NCBI GenBank assembly: GCA_927441425.1
Contig: CAKMKG010000013.1
Span: forward strand, 62,001 to 126,000
Direction: 5' to 3'
From: an uncultured Bacillota bacterium
Lineage (GTDB): Bacteria > Bacillota > Clostridia > Peptostreptococcales > Anaerovoracaceae
DNA: 64,000 bases
Translations under genes and position numbers: made by a program
The notes under the pieces: generated by a model
Database searches by the model: none
What the model saw: the letters and a program-made list of their open reading frames with translations, nothing else
Told to the model about the DNA's origin: nothing
Part shown: positions 61,842 through 64,000 of the stretch, in pieces
Layout of the letters: every line of letters starts with the position of its first letter
Position numbering within the stretch: the first letter of the stretch is position 1

Positions 61842-61877
61842 GGCTGATGCGATGCTCGCATCAGCCGGGGGGTTTTT
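61842..61877 (+). terminator. Terminator of the microcompartment operon
   Basis: Perfect 10-bp stem GGCTGATGCG / CGCATCAGCC with a 5-nt loop, followed by GGGGGGTTTTT. Two smaller hairpins precede it (ATCGTA/TACGAT and TGCTGCA/TGCAGCA). Confidence 0.85.
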
Positions 61878-61893
61878 AATAAGGAGAACATGG

Positions 61894-62520
61894 ATGAAGG
61901 TATTGTTGGTAAATGGCAGCCCCCATGAAAAAGGAAGTACCTATACTGCATTATCCGAAGTAGCAAATACGCTGAATAGACTGGAAATCAAAGTCGAAAT
62001 TTTTCAATTGGGCTCCAAACCGATTTCGGGATGCATTGGCTGCGGGACGTGCACCAAAATAGGGAAGTGCTTTATGAGAGATCAGGTAAATGAGTTTCTG
62101 GAAAAAGCTGCGGAGGCAGACGGATTTCTCTTTGGCTCGCCTGTTCACTTCGCTTCCGCCACAGGAATGCTGACCTGTTTTATGGATCGTGTGTTTTATG
62201 TCAATTTTTCCAATCGGGTTTTGGACAACAAACCGGCAGCAGCGGTTGTCACTTGCCGTCGAGGCGGAGCTACAGCTGCACTGGATCAGATCAATAAATA
62301 TTTTGCCATCAGCAATATGCCGATGGTAGGTTCTCAATACTGGAATATGGTGCATGGGAACTCGCCTGAAGAGATCAGGAAGGATCTGGAGGGGATGCAG
62401 GGTCTGCGTACACTAGGGAATAACATGGCATGGCTTCTAAAATCCATCAAGGCGGGAAAGGCTTCGGGAATCAATACTCCTGAAAAAGAGCCCAGAAAGA
62501 TGACTAATTTTATCAGATAA
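61894..62520 (+). CDS. Flavodoxin-like NADPH-dependent FMN reductase
   Basis: 208 residues. The flavodoxin-like fold starts MKVLLVNGSPHEKGSTYTAL, the FMN phosphate loop of the family. The CXXCXXC-type segment GCIGCGTCTKIGKC (about 45-60) is shared by Fe-S flavoproteins and iron-sulphur WrbA-like proteins. GSPVHFASATGML is the second FMN loop. Expected role is NAD(P)H-driven electron transfer. ATG at 61894 follows AAGGAG. It is separated from the microcompartment operon by the terminator and converges with the response regulator. Confidence 0.85.
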   Translation: MKVLLVNGSPHEKGSTYTALSEVANTLNRLEIKVEIFQLGSKPISGCIGCGTCTKIGKCFMRDQVNEFLEKAAEADGFLFGSPVHFASATGMLTCFMDRVFYVNFSNRVLDNKPAAAVVTCRRGGATAALDQINKYFAISNMPMVGSQYWNMVHGNSPEEIRKDLEGMQGLRTLGNNMAWLLKSIKAGKASGINTPEKEPRKMTNFIR

Positions 62521-62522
62521 AC

Positions 62523-63302
62523 TTATTGCTGGTTGCCACTTTTGATAGAACCCGCATATTTACGATAGGTTTGGGGCGTCATGTTCATCTGAGCACAGAA
62601 GACTCTATTGAAATAGGATGGATCAGAAAACCCGCATTCGATTGAAATGCGGTATGCATGATAGTTGGTTGTTTCCAACAGCTTACAGGCGTGCTCGATT
62701 TTCAGCCCAATCACATATTCGGTAAATGAAACACCCATCTCCCTTTTAAAGACATGGCTGAAATACTTTGGATTTACAAACACCTTTGAGGCAACCAATT
62801 CTAGGGTCAATCTCTCTTTAAAATGATCTTGAATATATCTTAAGGATTCTTCAATAAAGTATTGACGCTCGATTTTGGGCTTCAAACTTTTTTTCTCAGT
62901 ATTCACCTCGGAAAGGTTCTGGCTTCTCTCAACAGAATCCAGCATTTTGCAAAAAACCTGTTTGAAGTCCGTTGGTTTTATCGGCTTTAAAAGATATTCA
63001 AAAACTCTGAGACTGACGGATTTTTGTGCATAAGAAAAATCCGAATATGCAGTTAAAACAGAGATGCATGCAGAGGGAAGGAATTCCCTGATCTCCTCAA
63101 TGGCGCTTATGCCATCCAATTCCGGAATCCGCACATCCATTATGATAAGATCAGGCCGATACTGCTTTGCCAGCTCGACGGCCTCGATGCCGCTCTCACA
63201 AGTCAAAAGCTTGTCCTCCTGTTGAAGCTCATCCATGACCACCGATCTTAGAAATTCTTGTTCCAGCAATTCATCTTCAACTATTAAAACAACAACGCTC
63301 AT
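62523..63302 (-). CDS. Response regulator, YesN/AraC type
   Basis: 259 residues. Receiver domain (1-120) with phosphorylation Asp in LIIMDVRIPELDG and conserved Lys in LLKPIKP. Then two AraC-type helix-turn-helix motifs (about 155-255; LTLELVASKVFVNPKYFSHVFKREMG and CGFSDPSYFNRVFCAQMNMTPQTYRKY region). It pairs with the kinase 2 bases upstream. The position at the end of the choline locus makes it a candidate regulator. Confidence 0.9.
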   Translation of the reverse strand: MSVVVLIVEDELLEQEFLRSVVMDELQQEDKLLTCESGIEAVELAKQYRPDLIIMDVRIPELDGISAIEEIREFLPSACISVLTAYSDFSYAQKSVSLRVFEYLLKPIKPTDFKQVFCKMLDSVERSQNLSEVNTEKKSLKPKIERQYFIEESLRYIQDHFKERLTLELVASKVFVNPKYFSHVFKREMGVSFTEYVIGLKIEHACKLLETTNYHAYRISIECGFSDPSYFNRVFCAQMNMTPQTYRKYAGSIKSGNQQ

Positions 63303-63304
63303 TG

Positions 63305-64000
63305 CTATCCCCTTCCGATTGGCTGGCTTGAGATTGTAATCGTAATCGTGCTGCCACTGTAATCAGATTTTACGATTTCCAATCCAAATTCATCCCCGTA
63401 GTATCGCTTCAGACGATTGTCCGTGCTTCGAAATCCAAGACCCGATGTATTTTCTGCTTGCCGTATGCCTTCAAGGACCGACTTAGAAAAGCCATTTCCG
63501 TTATCAATAATGGAAATGATGATTTGATTCTTGTCTTCCTCCGCGTTAATACAGATTTTTCCGCCGTCTCTTTTCGGAGTAATTCCGTGAATCAAAGCGT
63601 TCTCCACAATTGGCTGAATCACCATATTGGGGATACGGTACGACTTTATTTTATCTGAAATATTGATTTCATACTCCAGACGGTTCTTAAATCTTATTTT
63701 TTGGATATAAAGATATTTTTCAATATTATCAATTTCAGAACCGATGGTATGAAGCTGATCCTCCTGCTTCAGATTGTATCTCAGTAGATCGGAAAGGCAA
63801 TAAATAAGCTCTTCCGTTGTATGAGAATGTTCAAAATATGCGATACGGGCGATGCAGTTCAAGGTATTGAATAGAAAATGCGGATTGATCACCAGGGACA
63901 TATTTTTCGCTTCAAGGTCAATGATTTTTTTCTCTAGGATCTCTTTCTCTATGGACAGTCTGGCTACATCGGGATCTTCTGAATCGACATGATTGATGCT
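63305..64000 (-). CDS. Sensor histidine kinase, LytS/YesM type (partial at window edge)
   Basis: C-terminal 232 residues; the gene continues past the right edge. Phosphoacceptor motif INPHFLFNTLN is preceded by a coiled segment (EKEILEKKIIDLEAKN). The ATPase domain has N-box IVENALIHGITPK, and G-boxes IIDNGNGF and SGLGFRSTDNRL. It phosphorylates the AraC-type response regulator encoded 2 bases downstream. The sensor domain lies outside the window. Confidence 0.9.
   Translation of the reverse strand, partial: SINHVDSEDPDVARLSIEKEILEKKIIDLEAKNMSLVINPHFLFNTLNCIARIAYFEHSHTTEELIYCLSDLLRYNLKQEDQLHTIGSEIDNIEKYLYIQKIRFKNRLEYEINISDKIKSYRIPNMVIQPIVENALIHGITPKRDGGKICINAEEDKNQIIISIIDNGNGFSKSVLEGIRQAENTSGLGFRSTDNRLKRYYGDEFGLEIVKSDYSGSTITITISSQPIGRG

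Noticed and set aside
1-64000. Prophage, insertion sequence or CRISPR array
   Set aside because: No transposase, integrase, phage structural genes or spaced identical repeats were found on reading both strands.

Overview
The window looks like chromosomal DNA of an anaerobic, probably spore-forming Clostridia member. Evidence: AGGAGG-type ribosome binding sites, moderate-to-low GC, a SpoIID-like protein, an SLH-domain protein, several radical or oxygen-sensitive enzymes, corrinoid methyl transfer, and many c-di-GMP enzymes. I cannot fix the genus. No phage, insertion sequence, integrase or CRISPR array was seen.

Left part (1-13.7 kb): housekeeping and signalling genes. These are the 3' end of ahcY, an aminotransferase, a tiny hydrophobic ORF, gltX, tRNA-Glu(CTC), thrC, a diguanylate cyclase, tRNA-Ser(GGA), a creatinine-type permease plus creatininase, and a large sensor GGDEF-EAL protein. 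Three copies of an unidentified structured repeat follow the two tRNA genes. Their 5' arms are reverse complements of the T-arm of the neighbouring tRNA, and their 3' ends repeat its 3' tail.

13.8-26.3 kb: an accessory catabolic block. It holds two FAD-linked dehydrogenases flanking a CCG-type Fe-S protein, a corrinoid protein, a UroD-family methyltransferase, an MFS transporter and a TRAP transporter, with two paralogous TetR regulators. Three promoters share a TTCAT(T/C)GAAC motif. This suggests one regulon for uptake, oxidation and demethylation of an unknown organic acid or methoxylated compound.

26.5-41.3 kb: envelope and signalling genes. These are a ComFB-like c-di-nucleotide receptor, a CAP-domain secreted protein, a SpoIID/peptidoglycan-binding operon with a cupin, a YtrA-type GntR/ABC operon, an SLH-GH18 protein, a complete SiaABCD-like phosphatase/kinase/target/diguanylate cyclase operon, a small sigma factor, and a DUF4125 plus TPR-DUF4037 pair.

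41.3-64 kb: a PucR regulator, an FMN/Fe-S/FAD ene-reductase (trimethylamine dehydrogenase superfamily) and an SMR exporter lead into a full choline-utilisation bacterial microcompartment locus (about 45.6-61.8 kb). CutC splits choline to trimethylamine and acetaldehyde and CutD activates it. A CoA-acylating aldehyde dehydrogenase and PduL turn acetaldehyde into acetyl-phosphate. Eight shell proteins (five BMC-H, one EutS/PduU-like, one PduT-like BMC-T, one EutN-like pentamer) form the shell. A PduS-like flavo/Fe-S protein plus the BMC-T with Cys38 look like an electron exit. EutP, EutQ, EutJ and EutT-like accessory proteins complete it. Most striking are a second aldehyde dehydrogenase homologue whose catalytic cysteine is a serine, and the absence of an alcohol dehydrogenase in the window. 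A flavoprotein and a LytS/YesN-type two-component system close the window; the latter could be the regulator.
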